Source: an uncultured bacterium
GTDB lineage: Bacteria > Bacteroidota > Bacteroidia > Bacteroidales > JACABE01
Direction of reading: 5' to 3'
Length of the DNA: 9,544 nt
NCBI GenBank assembly: GCA_903911455.1
Contig: CAIWDQ010000419.1
Coordinates: forward strand, 1 to 9,544
The notes beneath the pieces are model-generated. The model searched no databases, was not told the DNA's origin, and worked only from the letters and a program-made list of their open reading frames with translations. This document shows positions 8,178 through 9,544 of this stretch, one piece after another. The position numbers and the translations under genes were made by a program. Every line of letters starts with the position of its first letter. Position 1 is the first letter of the stretch.

Positions 8178-8879
8178 ATGAAAAGATATGCTCTACTTTT
8201 AGTAGTTTTACTATCAATTTTCACCTCAAAGATACAAGCACAACAATTAGGAAATATTAAATTCAAAGATAAATGGTCGGTATCGTTAGATGCCGGATTA
8301 GCATCCGGTTGGTGCGATGTAGAATCAAACTGGTTTGGATATTACACAGCAAAACCTGCATTTGGTATAATACTAACAAAACAGTTGAGTACTGTTATAG
8401 ATTTAAGGTCTAAATTGATATTAACCAGTCTGAAAGGCAACCAACCAAATCGTGACAGATATTTTCTGGCAAACACATTCGAGTGGAATATAGGAGCATC
8501 TGTAGATTTCACAAGGCTTTCGTTTGGGATAGATCCTAATCGAAAACTTATTCTCCATGGCTTCTTCACCTTAGGTTTCTGTAATTTTAGCAGCATCTTA
8601 CGCAATATTAGCAGAGATAGTATATTAAACGCTACAGGTTACGATAACAATGGCAACTATGTAGATTACAAAACAGTAGGAGTTGTAAATTCGGGTATCA
8701 ATCTGCAACTCAAAATATCAGAACATATAGATTTTCTTTTCGAAAACTCCTGGACAGTCATGAATACCGATCTTCTCGACGGTCATCTAGGTGGTTTTTC
8801 TCACGACATCTATTCTTTCACATCCTTAGGAGTAGTTTACAAATTTAATTTCAGAAAAAACATACCCTATAACATGTAA
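8178..8879 (+). CDS. Predicted outer-membrane beta-barrel protein
   Basis: This 233-residue protein has a clear signal peptide (residues 1-21, hydrophobic LLLVVLLSIF, ending IQA before QQ). The mature part alternates polar and hydrophobic residues in repeated strands such as WSVSLDAGLASG, KPAFGIILTKQL, FEWNIGASVDFTRLSF, KLILHGFFTLGFC and FTSLGVVYKFNF. Many strands end in aromatic residues, as in small outer-membrane barrels. It resembles the N-terminal barrel region of Bacteroidota OmpA-like proteins, but there is no OmpA peptidoglycan-binding domain, so it would be a free barrel of about 8-10 strands. The specific function is unknown; a porin or structural role is possible. It has its own promoter box and stands alone. 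An opposite-strand open frame overlapping its 3' end is repeat-derived and not credible. Confidence 0.82.
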   Translation: MKRYALLLVVLLSIFTSKIQAQQLGNIKFKDKWSVSLDAGLASGWCDVESNWFGYYTAKPAFGIILTKQLSTVIDLRSKLILTSLKGNQPNRDRYFLANTFEWNIGASVDFTRLSFGIDPNRKLILHGFFTLGFCNFSSILRNISRDSILNATGYDNNGNYVDYKTVGVVNSGINLQLKISEHIDFLFENSWTVMNTDLLDGHLGGFSHDIYSFTSLGVVYKFNFRKNIPYNM

Positions 8880-8934
8880 TTTCTCTCAGTATATTGCTGT
8901 TCTTTTGTATTTTTTTTATTTTTTTTATGATGAT

Positions 8935-8973
8935 AATAATATGATAGGAGGCCAAAGCCCCAATTATATTATT
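8935..8973. repeat. Large imperfect hairpin downstream of the barrel gene
   Basis: AATAATAT (8935-8942) pairs with ATATTATT (8966-8973). Inside lies a GC-rich stem (GG and GGC against GCC and CC) with one A/A mismatch, one bulged A and a CAAA loop. It starts 56 bases after the stop codon. The T-rich stretch lies before the hairpin rather than after it, so it is not a classical terminator for the barrel gene, although it could protect the 3' end of the mRNA. Confidence 0.5.
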
Positions 8974-9030
8974 AAGAAGCAAACTAAAACACAATACACT
9001 TAAGATATTTTGTAATATAAATGAGAAAGC

Positions 9031-9043
9031 TGACATTTTGTCA
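9031..9043. promoter_or_regulatory. TGACATTTTGTCA palindrome
   Basis: This is a perfect 5-bp inverted repeat with a 3-base centre, and a third TGACA box follows at 9060-9064. It looks like a protein-binding site, but no gene starts immediately downstream on either strand. Confidence 0.25.
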
Positions 9044-9072
9044 TGCTTTTTTGCCAATTTGACAGAAAAACG

Positions 9073-9322
9073 TGTTACTAACTGATCTGAAAAAAAAATT
9101 ATAGTAGGTAACACTGTTACTAACCCTTCTGAAAAAAAAATTATGGTAGGTAACACTGTTCCCAACCCATCTGAAAAAATATTTTGATTAGGTAACACTG
9201 TTACTAACCCATCTGAAAAAAAAATTTAGTTAGGTAACACTGTTACTAGCCCATCTGAAAAAATATTTTGGTTAGATAACACTGTTACTAACCCATTTTA
9301 AAAAAAGATATGAGTTAGTAAC
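9073..9322. repeat. 42-bp palindromic tandem array
   Basis: TGTTACTAAC-type cores begin at 9073, 9115, 9157, 9199, 9241 and 9283, exactly 42 bases apart each time. Five units contain the palindrome GTAACACTGTTAC or a one- or two-base variant (9108, 9150, 9192, 9234 and 9276). Each is followed by CCC(A/T)TCTG and an A-tract of 6-9 bases. The array opens with GTTACTAAC and closes with its reverse complement GTTAGTAAC (9314-9322). Units differ by only a few substitutions. There is no cas gene and the spacer-like halves resemble each other, so it is not a CRISPR array. Confidence 0.9.
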
Positions 9323-9423
9323 AAAAAATTATAATTTCCGATATATTAAATTTCATTAAATAAAAGCTTGAAAAGCTAAATATTATTTTCAAAAATCATA
9401 AAACAGATTATAATATTGATTAA
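9323..9423. other. AT-rich stretch without recognisable features
   Basis: Very AT-rich sequence lies between the 42-bp array and the serS fragment. Only a short AGCTT-GAA-AAGCT inverted repeat (about 9365-9377) stands out. I see no gene. Confidence 0.5.
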
Positions 9424-9544
9424 TTAAAATAAAAAAACACTTAATTCTAAAAAGAAATTGATTAATGCCCGTTGCAAACGCGCTCCTTTACCTTTATAGA
9501 CAGGAAAGCCCGCCCCCGTGATTTTGTTTCCCAATTCGAAATCA
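9424..9544 (-). pseudogene. serS: Truncated seryl-tRNA synthetase fragment (5' part beyond window)
   Basis: Read leftward from 9543 the frame gives DFELGNKITGAGFPVYKGKG and then ARLQRALINFFL. This is characteristic of the start of the catalytic core of bacterial SerRS, which charges tRNA-Ser. After NFFL the family normally continues with an acidic DE-type helix and motif 2. Here the frame becomes ELSVFLF and stops at TAA (9424-9426). Motifs 2 and 3 do not appear anywhere else in the window, so the gene is cut after roughly the first 40% of the family length. The segment is about 47% G+C (35 of 74 bases at 9471-9544), clearly richer than the AT-rich flank. It could be a relic, a partial duplicate or a misassembled edge. 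An intact serS elsewhere is expected because the enzyme is essential. Confidence 0.72.

Noticed and set aside
8342..8605. Minus-strand 87-codon frame inside the barrel-protein gene.
   Set aside because: It is antisense to a well-supported secreted-protein gene, with no signal, promoter or family match.
9046..9065. Sigma-54-like promoter (TTGGCA read on the minus strand).
   Set aside because: The -12 half does not fit (no TTGC at the required spacing) and no gene follows leftward.
8851..9198. Minus-strand open frame of 115 codons overlapping the 3' end of the barrel gene.
   Set aside because: It starts at GTG inside the 42-bp array, encodes 14-residue repeats because 42 is divisible by three, then runs through low-complexity AT sequence. 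The frame is closed by TAA in the next repeat unit.
9073..9322. CRISPR array.
   Set aside because: The parts between the palindromes are nearly identical to each other and only about 21 bases long, and there are no cas genes. These are simple tandem repeats, not repeat-spacer units.

Overview
The window comes from an AT-rich member of the Bacteroidota. The signs are a giant secreted protein with a type IX secretion (T9SS) type A sorting domain, TAnnTTTG-type -7 promoter boxes, a long-form UbiD decarboxylase and an outer-membrane barrel protein of the kind common in this phylum. Identifications rest on reading motifs, not on a database search.

Layout. Positions 1-4342 (minus strand) hold one uninterrupted reading frame that runs off the left edge. 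It encodes a multidomain surface or secreted protein of at least 1447 residues, with a signal peptide, lectin/CBM-like and Ig/PKD-like modules, a right-handed beta-helix, a T9SS sorting domain and then an unexpected extra tail. Upstream of it, 4343-4699 looks like a long leader: a promoter box, a perfect 8-bp stem hairpin and a full-length Shine-Dalgarno match oddly far from the start codon. From 4802 to 5368 there is no gene. This stretch has a bidirectional terminator, a CT-rich 32-bp repeat and a degenerate array of about 21/41-bp repeats that begins just behind the ubiD stop codon. ubiD lies at 5369-7276 (minus). It is divergent from tpx (thiol peroxidase, 7460-7972, plus), which ends in a clear terminator. 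A predicted outer-membrane beta-barrel protein follows at 8178-8879 (plus) with its own promoter box. The rest (8880-9544) is non-coding: a large hairpin, a TGACA/TGTCA palindrome, a strictly 42-bp-periodic palindromic array and, at the right edge, a piece of seryl-tRNA synthetase on the minus strand that breaks off abruptly.

No operon links these genes. Each appears to be transcribed alone, and I see no shared pathway. tpx is a cytoplasmic peroxide-detoxifying enzyme, and UbiD is a prenylated-flavin decarboxylase that probably acts on an aromatic acid such as a quinone precursor. The other two genes act at the cell surface. The most unusual material is the set of intergenic repeat arrays, with periods near 32, 41-43 and 42 bp. 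Next come the two broken-looking boundaries: a sorting domain with a fused tail at the left edge and a truncated serS at the right edge.
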